From Pseudomonas fulva (GTDB lineage Bacteria > Pseudomonadota > Gammaproteobacteria > Pseudomonadales > Pseudomonadaceae), in assembly GCF_015680705.1 (NCBI RefSeq), contig NZ_JADNYP010000006.1:62001-126000 (forward strand): a stretch of 64,000 nt of DNA. Reading direction: 5' to 3'. The first letter of the stretch is position 1, and each line of letters starts with the position of its first letter. Shown piece by piece: positions 1 through 8,897 of this stretch. The notes under the pieces are model-generated. The model had not been told where the DNA came from. It did no database searches and was given only the letters and a program-made list of their open reading frames with translations. The translations under genes and the position numbers were made by a program.

Positions 1-173
1 GCAGATGAAATTCACCACGGCGTTCCCGGTGCGACGTTGAGCCAGCGATCTTGGCGTACCGATAGAGCAGGCTGATCGTGCGGTCGGAAAAACCAATTTG
101 ACGCAGCCTTGGCCAGGTTATAGGTTGACTTGACACGCGGCGTGCATGACGCCCCCAGCATTCAGGCATATCT

Positions 174-1178
174 GTGGAAGAACGTGACCAGTCCTTGATC
201 GACGGCTACAACCGGAAAATCGACTACTTGCGCATGTCGGTCACCGACCGCTGTGATTTCCGCTGTGTCTACTGCATGGCCGAGGACATGCAGTTCCTGC
301 CGCGCCAACGCATCCTCACGCTCGAAGAGCTGTATCAGGTCGCCGAGCGCTTCGTGGCCCTCGGCACGCGCAAGATTCGCCTGACCGGCGGCGAGCCGCT
401 GGTACGCCAGGGCATCGTCGAGCTGTGCGCGCGCATCGCGACCCTGCCCGGGCTGCGAGAATTGTGCCTGACCAGCAATGGCTCGCAACTGGGCCGGCTG
501 GCCCAGCCGCTGTTCGACGCCGGTGTTGCGCGCCTGAACATCAGTCTCGACAGCCTGGATCCGGAGCGCTTTCGCGCGCTCACCCGCACCGGCGACCTGC
601 GACAGGTCATCGCCGGCATCGATGCCGCGCGCCGCGCGGGGTTCCGTCGGACCAAGCTCAACTGCGTGGTGCTCAAGGGCCGCAACGACGACGAGATCGT
701 CGACCTGGTGCGCTTCGCCATCGACCGGGAACTGGACATTTCCTTCATCGAGGAAATGCCGCTGGGCGTAATCAGCGAACACGAACGTGGCGAGTCCTAC
801 TGCTCCAGCGATGAGGTACGCGCGCGCCTGGCCGAGCATTTCACCCTGGTCGAGTCGGCCGAGTCGTCCCTGGGGCCGGCACGCTATTGGCGCCTGGCCG
901 AGGCACCGCGAACCAGGGTCGGCTTCATCTCGCCCCACAGCCACAACTTCTGCGCGACCTGCAACCGGGTGCGCCTGACGGTTGAAGGTCGCCTGCTGCT
1001 GTGCCTGGGCAACGAGCACTCGCTGGACCTCAAGCAGGTGCTGCGGGCCCATCCGGGCGATCCGGCGCGCCTCGAACAGGCCATCCGCACAGCCGTGCAG
1101 CTCAAGCCTTACCGCCATCACTTCGAAGTCGGCGGCGAAGTGCAGATCCTGCGTTTCATGAACATGACCGGTGGCTGA
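174..1178 (+). CDS. moaA: GTP 3',8-cyclase MoaA
   Basis: Radical-SAM enzyme of 334 residues that, with MoaC, converts GTP to cyclic pyranopterin monophosphate, the first step of molybdenum cofactor synthesis in the cytosol. The N-terminal cluster motif CDFRCVYC uses Cys27, Cys31 and Cys34. The second 4Fe-4S site of the family is present as CATC near 260-263, with a third Cys at about 277. The protein ends in the Gly-Gly tail that MoaA needs for activity (MNMTGG). The start is a GTG at 174; it gives the usual short lead before the [15 protein letters not shown] block, and no better ATG lies upstream. No other molybdopterin gene is adjacent, so this is a stand-alone copy; many Pseudomonas carry a second moaA elsewhere. 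Confidence 0.95.
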   Translation: MEERDQSLIDGYNRKIDYLRMSVTDRCDFRCVYCMAEDMQFLPRQRILTLEELYQVAERFVALGTRKIRLTGGEPLVRQGIVELCARIATLPGLRELCLTSNGSQLGRLAQPLFDAGVARLNISLDSLDPERFRALTRTGDLRQVIAGIDAARRAGFRRTKLNCVVLKGRNDDEIVDLVRFAIDRELDISFIEEMPLGVISEHERGESYCSSDEVRARLAEHFTLVESAESSLGPARYWRLAEAPRTRVGFISPHSHNFCATCNRVRLTVEGRLLLCLGNEHSLDLKQVLRAHPGDPARLEQAIRTAVQLKPYRHHFEVGGEVQILRFMNMTGG

Positions 1179-1200
1179 TCGCGACCACATCGGGTAATCC

Positions 1201-2100
1201 ATGATCGTTCCCCCGCGTCCCGACCTGCTGCGCGTGCTGTTCACCCTCAAGGGCTCGATCGTCAAGCGCATCGCCGGGCGCTGCCTGCTGGTGACCGTGC
1301 TGGCCGCACTGATCGTGATGGTCGAGCGACACTATCCGGCCCTGTTCTATCCGGTCAGCGCCACACCGTTCACCTTGCTCGGCCTGTCGCTGTCGATATT
1401 CATGAGCTTTCGCAACAACGCCTGCTATGACCGCTGGTGGGAAGGGCGCAAGGCCTGGGGCCGCCTGCTGATCGAGACCCGCTCGTTCGTTCGGCAAAGC
1501 GTGGTGGTGGCCGACGCCCGGCTGCGCGCCGAGCTGCTGTACAGCCTGTGCGGCTTCGCCCATGCCCTCAACGCGCGACTGCGCAACGAAGACGCCGCCA
1601 GCGCCGCCGCCCCCTGGCTGCAAGAGCCCGGCCGGATCAGCGCGCACAATGTCTGCAACGGCATCCTGCAAGAGGTCGGCAGCCACTGTTCGCGGCTGGC
1701 CGAACAGGGCCACATCGGTGAATGGCGCTACACCCTGCTCGAGCAGCGCCTGACCGGCCTGGCGGAAGTCCAGGCCACCTGCGAGCGGATCAAGCAAACG
1801 CCCCTGCCCTTCCCCTATACCCTGCTGCTGCACCGGACCATCTACATTTTCTGTCTGTTGCTGCCCTTCGCCCTGGCCGAGCCGCTCGGCTGGCTGGCGC
1901 CGCTGTTCACCACCTTGGTCAGCTATACCTTCTTCGGCCTGGATGCCATCGGCAACGAGCTGGAAGACCCGTTCGGGCGCGACGAGAACGACCTGCCGAC
2001 CGATGCTCTGGTACGGACCATCGAGCGCGACATCCTGGCCGCGCTGGGGCACGAACCGCTGCCTGAAGCCCTGGCGCCGGTCGGTCACGTGCTGACCTGA
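1201..2100 (+). CDS. Bestrophin-family (YneE/UPF0187) membrane channel
   Basis: 299-residue inner-membrane protein matching the bacterial bestrophin homologues, which form pentameric ion channels. Typical elements are the N-terminal hydrophobic segments at about 24-45 and 55-70, the run FRNNACYDRWWEGRKAWG just after the second helix, and a second hydrophobic pair at about 205-250 followed by GNELEDPFG. That acidic ED.P stretch is the family's signature. The gene starts 22 bases after moaA with only a weak GGTAA-like ribosome site, so it may share the moaA transcript. Ion specificity cannot be read from the sequence. Family assignment is firm; physiological role is unknown. Confidence 0.85.
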   Translation: MIVPPRPDLLRVLFTLKGSIVKRIAGRCLLVTVLAALIVMVERHYPALFYPVSATPFTLLGLSLSIFMSFRNNACYDRWWEGRKAWGRLLIETRSFVRQSVVVADARLRAELLYSLCGFAHALNARLRNEDAASAAAPWLQEPGRISAHNVCNGILQEVGSHCSRLAEQGHIGEWRYTLLEQRLTGLAEVQATCERIKQTPLPFPYTLLLHRTIYIFCLLLPFALAEPLGWLAPLFTTLVSYTFFGLDAIGNELEDPFGRDENDLPTDALVRTIERDILAALGHEPLPEALAPVGHVLT

Positions 2101-2175
2101 GCCAGGCCATAAAGATTGGCCAGGCGCCACGGAGTTGGTTATGGTCGACGGACCCCCTCCGCTCCAGGCCGTACC

Positions 2176-3084
2176 ATGGACATCAAGCAGCTGAAGTTCC
2201 TCATCGCCCTCGACCAGACCCGGCACTTCGGCCAGGCGGCCACCTTGTGCCATGTCACCCAGCCGACCTTGTCCATGCGCCTGCGCAACCTGGAGGACGA
2301 ACTGGACCTGATGCTGGTCAAGCGTGGCCAGCGCTTCGAAGGCTTCACCGAGGCCGGTGAACGGGTCCTGGCCTGGGCCCGCACGCTGCTGGCCGCCCAC
2401 GATGGCCTGCAGGCCGAGGCGGCCAGTTGCCGCGGCCAGGTGGTCGGCAGCCTGCGCCTGGGTAGCGTGCCGCTGTCGAGCTTCGATCCGATGACCCTGC
2501 TGTTGCCCCTGCGCGAACGTTACCCGGAGCTGCGCTACGAGCTTTCCTCGCTCAGCTCCGAGCAAGTCATCGATGGCCTGAGTCGCAACCAGCTGGACCT
2601 GGGCATCTGCTACTTGGACCAGGTCGATACCAGCTTCTTCGACGTGATCGAGCTCGGCACCACCACCATGGGCCTGCTGCACGATACGCGGCACTTTCGT
2701 TTCGACCAGGATCAACTGCGTTGGGAAGACCTCGGCGCCCTGCCGCTGGGCCTGTTGAGCAAAGGCATGCACTACCGCCAGTCGCTCGACCTGAGCTTTC
2801 GCAGCCGCGGGCTGGAGCCGCTGGCGCTACTGGAAAGCGACTCGACCTTCCAGCTCATCCAGGCCATCGGTGCCGGCCTCTGCTGTGCGGTCATGCCGCT
2901 TCACTGCGGCCTGGAAGCCCTGAACCAGCACTTGCGGATCATCCCGGTAGCCGAAGCGAGCATCCACAGTCCGGTCGGCCTGCTGTTACGGCGCAGCGCG
3001 CCAAGATCGGCCATCGCCGAGCAATGCTTCGCCAGGGCCGGCGAACTGTTCCCGGCCAAGCCAGGCCAAGCCCGATCGAACTGA
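2176..3084 (+). CDS. LysR-family transcriptional regulator
   Basis: 302-residue LysR regulator. The N-terminal winged helix-turn-helix covers about residues 1-60, with a helix pair around HFGQAATLCHVTQPTLSMRL. A periplasmic-binding-protein-like effector domain follows from about 90 to 295. The ATG at 2176 opens MDIKQLKFLIALDQ, the usual LysR beginning; an in-frame ATG 60 bases upstream would add an atypical Arg/Gly-rich lead and was not used. It lies 75 bases after the bestrophin gene on the same strand. There is no divergent partner, so its target is unclear; the bestrophin gene or moaA are only guesses. The effector is unknown. Confidence 0.85.
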   Translation: MDIKQLKFLIALDQTRHFGQAATLCHVTQPTLSMRLRNLEDELDLMLVKRGQRFEGFTEAGERVLAWARTLLAAHDGLQAEAASCRGQVVGSLRLGSVPLSSFDPMTLLLPLRERYPELRYELSSLSSEQVIDGLSRNQLDLGICYLDQVDTSFFDVIELGTTTMGLLHDTRHFRFDQDQLRWEDLGALPLGLLSKGMHYRQSLDLSFRSRGLEPLALLESDSTFQLIQAIGAGLCCAVMPLHCGLEALNQHLRIIPVAEASIHSPVGLLLRRSAPRSAIAEQCFARAGELFPAKPGQARSN

Positions 3085-3094
3085 TCGACCGGCG

Positions 3095-3120
3095 AAAAAA
3101 AACCCGCACCGGGCGGGTCG
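3095..3120 (-). terminator. Rho-independent terminator, minus strand (mqo)
   Basis: Read on the minus strand, ACCCGC and GCGGGT arms (3102-3107 and 3113-3118) form a GC-rich hairpin followed by eight T. It suits transcripts of the minus-strand mqo, whose stop lies about 175 bases earlier. The plus-strand LysR gene ends just before it but would get no U-tract from this hairpin. Confidence 0.75.
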
Positions 3121-3205
3121 AATTGCAAGGGAGGGATACCTCGTACCGATTGACCTGGCAAGCCCCAAGGGACTCCCCGAAGCCGACGAGCGGCAGGTTT
3201 TGAAC

Positions 3206-3265
3206 TGCAAGCTGCAAGAGCGACGCTTCCAAGCCTCCACGTTCCGCTGCGGCTTGCAGCTTGCA
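3206..3265. repeat. REP-like inverted repeat between LysR gene and mqo
   Basis: The arm TGCAAGCTGCAAG at 3206-3218 is matched by its perfect reverse complement at 3253-3265, with a 34-base spacer. Internally repetitive 'gcaagctgcaag' dyads of this kind are scattered in Pseudomonas intergenic DNA. It sits between convergent genes, as such elements usually do. No second full copy was found in this window. Confidence 0.6.
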
Positions 3266-3292
3266 ACTTGCGGCTTCTACACCCGTCGCCCA

Positions 3293-4942
3293 TCAGGGCT
3301 TGAGATCAGGGTCCGAGTCGCCATGTTTCTGGCCCAGTGGATCGATGTCCTTCGGCTGGTCCGGATGACGCTGCTTGTCGATCTGCGGCGGTGGCGCCAG
3401 TTGCAGGATCTCGCTGGTGTAGGCCCACTCCTGGGCTACCTGTTCGGGATGATCGTTGAGGCGGGTGCCGTAGCTCGGCACGATCTGGCGAATCTTGTCC
3501 TGCCAGGCCGGCGACGCGACCTTGTCCTTGAACACCTTATGCAATAGATCGAGCATGATCGGCGCCGCCGTCGAGGCGCCTGGGGAGGCGCCTAGCAGGC
3601 CGGCGATGCTGCCGTCACTGGCGGCGACCACCTCAGTGCCGAGCTTGAGCACGCCGCCCTTGTCCGGATCACGCTTGATGATCTGCACCCGTTGCCCGGC
3701 CTGCCACAGGCGCCAGTCTTCCTGCCTGGCATTGGGGAAATAACTCTGCAAGGCAGCGAAGCGGTCGTCGTCGGACTGCATCAACTGGCCGGCCAGGTAC
3801 TGGACCAGGTCGAACTCATGCAAGCCGACCTTCATCATCGGCCAGACGTTGTGCGTGGTCATGCTGGCGAACAGGTCCAGGTAGGAGCCTTCCTTGAGGA
3901 ACTTGGTGGAGAACGTCGCGAACGGTCCGAACAGGATCACCCGCTTGCCGTCGAGCACTCGAGTGTCGAGATGGGGCACTGACATGGGCGGCGAGCCGGT
4001 CGAGGCGATGCCATAGGCCTTGGCCATGTGTCGCTCGGCGATTTGCGGATTCTCGGTGACCAGGAACGAACCGCCAACCGGGAAGCCCGCATAGTCCTTG
4101 GCTTGCTCGATGCCCGACTTCTGCAGCAGCGGCAATGCCGCACCACCGGCGCCCACGAAGACGAACCGTGCATCGGTGGCCGCTTCGTGGCCATCCTCGA
4201 GGTTCTTGTACTCGACATGCCAGGAACCGTCCTCGTTGCGTGTGATGTCGCTGACTTCGGTGGACAGCTTCAACGAGAAGTTCTTGTTGCCCTGCAGGTG
4301 CCTGGCGAACTGGCGGGTGATCTCGCCGAAGTTGACATCGGTACCGATGGGCGTCCAGGTGGCGGCGATCTTCTGCCGCGGATCGCGCCCTTCCATCATC
4401 AGCGGGACCCATTGGCGAATCTGCTCAGGGTCTTCGGAATACTGCATCGGGCGGAACAAGGGGCTTTTCTGCAGGGCTTCGTAGCGCTTCCTGAGAAATG
4501 CGATGTTGTCGTCGCCCCAGACGAAGCTCATGTGCGGTGTCGAATTGATGAACGAACGAGGGTCATGGAGCACGCCGTTCCTGACCTGCCATGCGAGGAA
4601 CTGCCGGGTGATCTGGAACGACTCGTTGATCTCGACAGCCTTGGAAATGTCGATCTTGCCGTCCTTCTCGGGCGTGTAGTTGAGCTCGGCGAGCGCCGAG
4701 TGGCCAGTACCGGCATTGTTCCAGCCGTTGGAGCTTTCCTCGGCCACCTGGTCCAGTCGCTCGATCATCTCCATGCTCCAGCCAGGCTCCAGTTCGTTGA
4801 GCCAGATGGCCAGGGTCGTGCTCATGATTCCGCCGCCGACCAGCAGCACGTCGACTCGCCTGGTCTCGGCTGCATGGGCGCCAGCCGCGAAGACCAGAAA
4901 CCCCGTGACCAGGGCCGCCTGCACATGCTTCATTGTGTTCAT
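3293..4942 (-). CDS. mqo: Malate:quinone oxidoreductase (exported-type N-terminus)
   Basis: 549-residue FAD enzyme that oxidises malate to oxaloacetate and passes electrons to the quinone pool, bypassing NAD-linked malate dehydrogenase. The dinucleotide-binding GGGIMS motif is near residues 36-41, followed by the family blocks [18 protein letters not shown] and [18 protein letters not shown]. The first 24 residues look like a signal peptide: basic MNTMKH, a hydrophobic core, then AHA before AET. The same N-terminal type occurs in the MqoA paralogue of P. aeruginosa, whereas other Mqo proteins lack it. The ATG at 4942 is preceded by GAGG at good spacing. The gene stands alone on the minus strand with its own terminator. 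Confidence 0.95.
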   Translation of the reverse strand: MNTMKHVQAALVTGFLVFAAGAHAAETRRVDVLLVGGGIMSTTLAIWLNELEPGWSMEMIERLDQVAEESSNGWNNAGTGHSALAELNYTPEKDGKIDISKAVEINESFQITRQFLAWQVRNGVLHDPRSFINSTPHMSFVWGDDNIAFLRKRYEALQKSPLFRPMQYSEDPEQIRQWVPLMMEGRDPRQKIAATWTPIGTDVNFGEITRQFARHLQGNKNFSLKLSTEVSDITRNEDGSWHVEYKNLEDGHEAATDARFVFVGAGGAALPLLQKSGIEQAKDYAGFPVGGSFLVTENPQIAERHMAKAYGIASTGSPPMSVPHLDTRVLDGKRVILFGPFATFSTKFLKEGSYLDLFASMTTHNVWPMMKVGLHEFDLVQYLAGQLMQSDDDRFAALQSYFPNARQEDWRLWQAGQRVQIIKRDPDKGGVLKLGTEVVAASDGSIAGLLGASPGASTAAPIMLDLLHKVFKDKVASPAWQDKIRQIVPSYGTRLNDHPEQVAQEWAYTSEILQLAPPPQIDKQRHPDQPKDIDPLGQKHGDSDPDLKP

Positions 4943-5267
4943 CTCGTTGCCCTCGAAGTCGTGGACTCCTTCCAGTCGCGATGTGTGGTTAGGTTTCGAT
5001 CACCCGTGGTTCGGTAGCGTGCAGCCGACACGACCAATGGCCGGTCGCAGGCAGCGCAATGAAGGTACCTGGCCGGCAGTACCGCCAGTTGCTGCCGCTG
5101 ACGCCCCCATCAGCCGTTCAGGGTCTTTTCGGAGCCACTCATCGGCCTCATGGATGCGCTGGCTGAACGAACCTTTCCCGCCCAGTCTCGGAAATTTAAC
5201 AGCTACGCCGTGGGCTCCATGGTCTTGGCGCTTCCCGGTGAGTCCATTTTCCGAGCAGGTGATCCAA
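4943..5267. other. Intergenic region between divergent mqo and SRAP-like gene
   Basis: 325 bases between divergently transcribed genes. It must carry the mqo promoter on the minus strand and probably that of the plus-strand SRAP-like gene. I see no convincing paired -35/-10 element, no strong dyad and no additional gene. Confidence 0.5.
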
Positions 5268-5933
5268 ATGTGCGAATGCATCGTTCAATCGGCGGATGCC
5301 AGCGCCGCGCTGGCCTTCTTCGCTGCGCCCTTGCTGGATGCTCGTCACCAGGCAGACGCAGCGGCAGACTTGCTGCCCGGCCCGGCCAGGACGCGCGAGC
5401 ATCTGGTCAAGCCGAAAATGCGTGTGCGGGCGGTGCTGCTGCGCAACGGTCAGCCCACCTGCGTGGACGTGCGCTGGGGCTGGACACCTGACTGGTCGAT
5501 GGGTGGCCTGCCATTGACCCACCTGTCCCTCGAACAGGTCCTGCGCTCTCGGCAGTATGCCCGGCTACGCGACCAGGGCCGGGCACTGATCCCGGTCGAA
5601 GGTTGGTACGAAGCCTCCAGTGCCATGTTGGCCGGCACTCGTCCACGCCTGGCCTACATCACGGCCCGCCACGCCGGCCCACTGTTCCTTGCGGCTCTGG
5701 CCCAGGTTGGCAGCGAGCCCAATGGCTGCGACGGGCTGGCCTTGATGACCTGCGCCGACGAGGCCGGGCAGCAACGTCTGCTGATACTCGAGGGCGAGCC
5801 TGCCAAGGCCTGGCTGGCAGCGGACCTGGACTGGTGCCAGGCCCGGCAGCAGCTATTGCCCCACGCCTTGGGTAACGATCGCCTTGAGCAACTGTTTTCG
5901 GCCAAGCGCGGGTTCACGCCGCTGGCCCGTTGA
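5268..5933 (+). CDS. Degenerate SRAP (YedK/HMCES)-family protein
   Basis: 221-residue protein related to the SOS-response-associated peptidases that crosslink to abasic sites in single-stranded DNA through Cys2. Cys2 is present (MCEC), as are the WGWTPDW block at about 70-76 and ALIPVEGWYE at 106-115, which carries the conserved glutamate. The family's Asn-Ala-Arg-x-Glu motif is replaced by THLSLEQ near 84-90. The usual His-x-Arg-Met-Pro motif is not recognisable; GQQRLLIL at 167-174 occupies that place. The ATG at 5268 was chosen because it puts Cys at position 2; its ribosome site is weak. The protein may keep DNA binding with altered chemistry. The next gene starts 32 bases on. Confidence 0.8.
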   Translation: MCECIVQSADASAALAFFAAPLLDARHQADAAADLLPGPARTREHLVKPKMRVRAVLLRNGQPTCVDVRWGWTPDWSMGGLPLTHLSLEQVLRSRQYARLRDQGRALIPVEGWYEASSAMLAGTRPRLAYITARHAGPLFLAALAQVGSEPNGCDGLALMTCADEAGQQRLLILEGEPAKAWLAADLDWCQARQQLLPHALGNDRLEQLFSAKRGFTPLAR

Positions 5934-5965
5934 ACCTGACACGCAAGCGATATGGAAGGAGAACC

Positions 5966-7021
5966 ATGCCTGACCAACAGCCTTTGCTCGACAGACTGCT
6001 CCAGGCCTACGGCCCGGGAGGACAGGAAGACGAAGTGCGCAAGCTGTGCATCGAGGCTCTGCGCGCCCATTGCGACGAGGTGAGCGTCGACCGCGCTGGC
6101 AATGTGCTGGGCGTGATCCGCGCCGGCAGGCCTGCCGACCCGGACGACAGCATCCGCGTGATGGCTCACATGGATGAAATTGCCATGATCGTCAAGCGCG
6201 TCATGCCGGACGGCACCCTGCAGATCGTGGCGCTCGGTGGCGCACAGCCAATCTGCTTCGGTGTCTGTCCCGTAGAAATCCTTGGCGACCTTGGGTCCTT
6301 CGAAGGCGTCCTGTCCTATGGCTCCATGCACGCTTCGCAAGCCTCCCGCACCGGACGCGATGTGCTGGCGGGCGATGTGCATTGGGATGACGTGCACGTG
6401 GTGACCCGACGCAGCGCGCAGGAACTGCTCGAGATGGGCGTGCGGCCGGGAACCCGCGTGGTGTTCGCGCGCCGCTGGAGGGCACCGCTGCGTATCAACG
6501 ATGCCGTTGCCGCGCACTTTCTCGACGACCGCGCGCCCCTCGTGGCGGCGATCGAGGCCGCCGAGCGGGTCCGGGCCAAGCGTGCCGAACTGCCTCAGGA
6601 TGTCTGGTTCGTCTTCACCACGCTCGAGGAAGAGTCCAATGCCGGTGCGATGTTCGCCGCCTCGCGCCTGCCAGGCGATACCACCATCGCCCTGGAGGTG
6701 GGGCCAGTCCTCGAGGAATACGAGACCCGGCTGGTGGCCGATCCGATCGTCAATACCGGGGACCAGAAAGGCTACTACACCCCTTCGGTGGTAATGGCAC
6801 TGATGAAGGCGGCACGACGCGCCGGATACGATCCGCAGGCCGCCCTGCTGGTGGACTTCGCCTCCGATGCCAATGCGGTAATGAGCAGCGGCATCGCGGC
6901 CAAGGCCGGCTGCCTGGCCATTCCCACCGAGAACACCCATGGCCTGGAAGTCATCCTGGAAGAAGGCATCAGCGCTTGCGCCGCCACCTTGGCCGCCTTC
7001 CTGCTCGATCCACGGGCCTGA
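5966..7021 (+). CDS. M42-family metallo-aminopeptidase
   Basis: 351-residue cytosolic peptidase of the M42 (PepA/TET-like) family, which removes N-terminal residues from peptides using two metal ions. Expected ligands are visible: His in MAHMDE near residue 70, Asp in HFLDDR near 187-192, the Glu pair in TLEEES near 219-223, an acidic residue in LEVGP near 245, and His in ENTHG near 328. A strong AAGGAG ribosome site lies 8 bases before the ATG. It follows the SRAP-like gene on the same strand and may be cotranscribed with it. Length fits the family. Peptide specificity cannot be told from sequence. Confidence 0.88.
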   Translation: MPDQQPLLDRLLQAYGPGGQEDEVRKLCIEALRAHCDEVSVDRAGNVLGVIRAGRPADPDDSIRVMAHMDEIAMIVKRVMPDGTLQIVALGGAQPICFGVCPVEILGDLGSFEGVLSYGSMHASQASRTGRDVLAGDVHWDDVHVVTRRSAQELLEMGVRPGTRVVFARRWRAPLRINDAVAAHFLDDRAPLVAAIEAAERVRAKRAELPQDVWFVFTTLEEESNAGAMFAASRLPGDTTIALEVGPVLEEYETRLVADPIVNTGDQKGYYTPSVVMALMKAARRAGYDPQAALLVDFASDANAVMSSGIAAKAGCLAIPTENTHGLEVILEEGISACAATLAAFLLDPRA

Positions 7022-7125
7022 TCGGTTACCTGGCGGCAAGCCCCTGGCCCGTTCATCGCAAACGCTGAACGGTCGGGGCCGGCCAGATCTCTCAATCACA
7101 CCACCCAACCGAAGGAGTCAACGAG

Positions 7126-7641
7126 ATGGCCTCAACCAAACCACAGGAACACCTGCTGGACTGGCTGCGTGATGCTCATGCGATGGAACAGCAAGCCGAA
7201 ACCATGCTCAAGGGACAGGCGGAGCGGCTGGAACACTATCCGACTCTCAAGGCGAGGATCGAGCAGCATATCCGGGAGACTCAAGGGCAACAGGAAACGC
7301 TCGAGAACTGCATCAAGCGACTCGGCGGCAGCACTTCGACCCTCAAGGACCTGGCTGGCAAGCTCATGGCGTTCGGGCAGGCCGTCGGTGGCGCCACCAT
7401 GAGCGACGAAGTGGTCAAGGGCGCAATGTCGGGGTACATTTTCGAAAACATGGAGATCGCTTCGTACACCGTCCTGATCGAAGCGGCCGACTATGCTGGC
7501 GACACGAAAACGGCAGACGCTTGCCGGTCGATCATCAAGGAAGAGATCGCGATGGCCGATTGGCTCAGGGAACACTTGCCGGAAGTGACCCGTGCCTTCC
7601 TTGCTCGCTCGGCCGATCCGGATGCCGAAGCCAAGCGTTAA
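7126..7641 (+). CDS. YciF-like ferritin-fold stress protein (DUF892)
   Basis: 171-residue all-helical protein of the DUF892/YciF group, a four-helix ferritin-like bundle. Family features are LLDWLRDAHAMEQQAE near the N-terminus, which carries the first acidic metal-ligand candidates, and ENMEIASYTVLIEAA at about 107-121, where the second set lies. In enterobacteria yciF sits in the RpoS-dependent yciGFE-katN cluster. Here a KGG-repeat (YciG-like) gene and a Mn-catalase gene lie just downstream on the opposite strand, preserving the association. AAGGAG precedes the ATG. Likely role is protection against oxidative or stationary-phase stress; the exact reaction is not known. Confidence 0.88.
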   Translation: MASTKPQEHLLDWLRDAHAMEQQAETMLKGQAERLEHYPTLKARIEQHIRETQGQQETLENCIKRLGGSTSTLKDLAGKLMAFGQAVGGATMSDEVVKGAMSGYIFENMEIASYTVLIEAADYAGDTKTADACRSIIKEEIAMADWLREHLPEVTRAFLARSADPDAEAKR

Positions 7642-7670
7642 GCGCAAAGCCCAGGCTTGACGCCTGAACT

Positions 7671-7704
7671 GCACTGGAATCGCTTCCAGTGCGGTTTTGT
7701 CTTT
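7671..7704 (+). terminator. Rho-independent terminator after the yciF-like gene
   Basis: A perfect 9-bp stem (GCACTGGAA at 7671-7679 pairing with TTCCAGTGC at 7684-7692) has a TCGC loop and is followed by GGTTTTGTCTTT. It separates the convergent yciF-like and Mn-catalase genes and overlaps the end of the catalase frame by two bases. Confidence 0.85.
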
Positions 7705-8620
7705 ACGGCTTGAGAGTCTTGTCGCCGTCCAGGCCCGCCTGGGTGCCTAGTTCGTCCGCCAGCCCACTGCCCAGTTCCGCACCGGTCAATGGCTTGGCCA
7801 TCGGATCGGACATGGTACGCAGCTTGAACTGCTCCAGCGTCTCGGCCGAGGCGGTGTCCAGTTCCACCGAAGCGTTGCCATCGCCGCCGTCGACGCCCGG
7901 TGTCGGGTTCTCGACATACACCCAGTCCTCGCCCTGGTTCCAGGAACCACGCATTTCCTGGCCACTGGACATGTTGAAGTAGGTCTTGCTGAACTCTGGC
8001 ATGCCCGGCAGCTTGCCTTGCGGGAAGTTGGGCTGAATCGAGTGCAAGGCTTTCTCGAAGGATTGCTGGTGGGCGATTTCCCGGGTCATCAGGAACGTCA
8101 GGGCGTCTTTGATGCCTGGATCGTCGGTCAGGTTGATCAGGCGCTCATAGACGATCTTGGCCCGCGCCTCGGCGGCGATGTTGGAGCGCAAGTCCGCGGT
8201 GGGTTCGCCGATGGTATCGATGTAGGCAGCCGTCCAAGGCACGCCACCGGAGTTGATCAGTGGCGCACCGGCACCATACAGCAGGCTGGTGATGTGCGAG
8301 TCGTTGCCGGCACCGGTCAGCGAACGATACAGCTCGCCTTCCGCCTGCACGCCTTCGGCCAGTTGCCCCTTGGCACCCTTGTTGAGCATCACGATGATCG
8401 AGCCGATCACCTCGAGGTGACTGAGCTCTTCGGTGGCGATGTCGAAGAGCATGTCCTTGCGTCCTGGATCGTCTTCGGTCACTGCCTGGGTGAAATAGCG
8501 CATGGCTGCGGCCAGTTCGCCTTGCGGCCCGCCGAACTGTTCGAGCATGAGATTGGCCAGGCCAGGATTGGGACCTGCCACTCGAACCGTGTACTGAAGT
8601 CGCTTGTTGTGCATGAACAT
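7703..8620 (-). CDS. Manganese catalase (KatN-like)
   Basis: 305-residue non-heme catalase that disproportionates hydrogen peroxide at a di-manganese site. Ligands expected for the family are seen: Glu in GELAAAMRYF near 36, Glu and His in ATEELSHLEV near 66-70, Glu in AEARAKIVYERL near 150, and His in REIAHQQSFEKAL near 183. The C-terminal tail is Gly/Asp-rich. The ATG at 8620 is preceded by AGAGGA at 9 bases; a TTG two codons upstream is not preferred. It lies 61 bases after the KGG-repeat gene on the same strand, so both are likely one operon. This matches the yciG/katN association in Salmonella. Confidence 0.93.
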   Translation of the reverse strand: MFMHNKRLQYTVRVAGPNPGLANLMLEQFGGPQGELAAAMRYFTQAVTEDDPGRKDMLFDIATEELSHLEVIGSIIVMLNKGAKGQLAEGVQAEGELYRSLTGAGNDSHITSLLYGAGAPLINSGGVPWTAAYIDTIGEPTADLRSNIAAEARAKIVYERLINLTDDPGIKDALTFLMTREIAHQQSFEKALHSIQPNFPQGKLPGMPEFSKTYFNMSSGQEMRGSWNQGEDWVYVENPTPGVDGGDGNASVELDTASAETLEQFKLRTMSDPMAKPLTGAELGSGLADELGTQAGLDGDKTLKP

Positions 8621-8681
8621 TGGCAAATTCCTCTTCAGGCCACCAGGGCGGAAGCTCCGCCCCGGCTTGCATCATTGGAGA

Positions 8682-8897
8682 TCAGCGGTTGTCGTCGCTG
8701 CTCTTGCGGCCACCGCCGTGGCTCTGCTGGCCACCTTTCTTGCCGGCCTCGGATGCCCGTTCGCGATCGTTGGCGAAGTTGCCGCCCGAGGACTGCCCGC
8801 CCTTGCGACCGGCTTCGGAAGCCTTTTCCCGGTCGTTGGCGAAGTTGCCCGGATTGTTGCTGGAACTACCGCCTTGATTGCCTCGACTGTTAGCCAT
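8682..8897 (-). CDS. KGG-repeat stress protein (YciG/con-10 type)
   Basis: 71-residue hydrophilic protein made of two copies of the KGG motif: NFANDREKASEAGRKGG at about 18-34 and NFANDRERASEAGKKGG at about 40-56, with Gly/Ser/Asn linkers. Proteins of this type (YciG, GsiB, con-10) are induced in stationary phase or by stress and are probably intrinsically disordered protectants. GAGGTG lies ahead of the ATG. It is the first gene of the minus-strand pair with Mn-catalase. Control by a general stress sigma factor is inferred from homology, not read from the promoter. Confidence 0.9.
   Translation of the reverse strand: MANSRGNQGGSSSNNPGNFANDREKASEAGRKGGQSSGGNFANDRERASEAGKKGGQQSHGGGRKSSDDNR

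Noticed and set aside
1..173. Possible gene end at the left edge
   Set aside because: A short frame ends at a TGA near position 40 but is too short to identify; nothing else is supported before moaA.
2116..2175. Upstream extension of the LysR gene
   Set aside because: The added residues are Arg/Gly-rich and not LysR-like; the ATG at 2176 gives the conventional start.
1156..2772. 538-residue minus-strand open frame
   Set aside because: Antisense to the bestrophin and LysR genes, with Gln/Gly/Ala-rich composition and no recognisable motifs.
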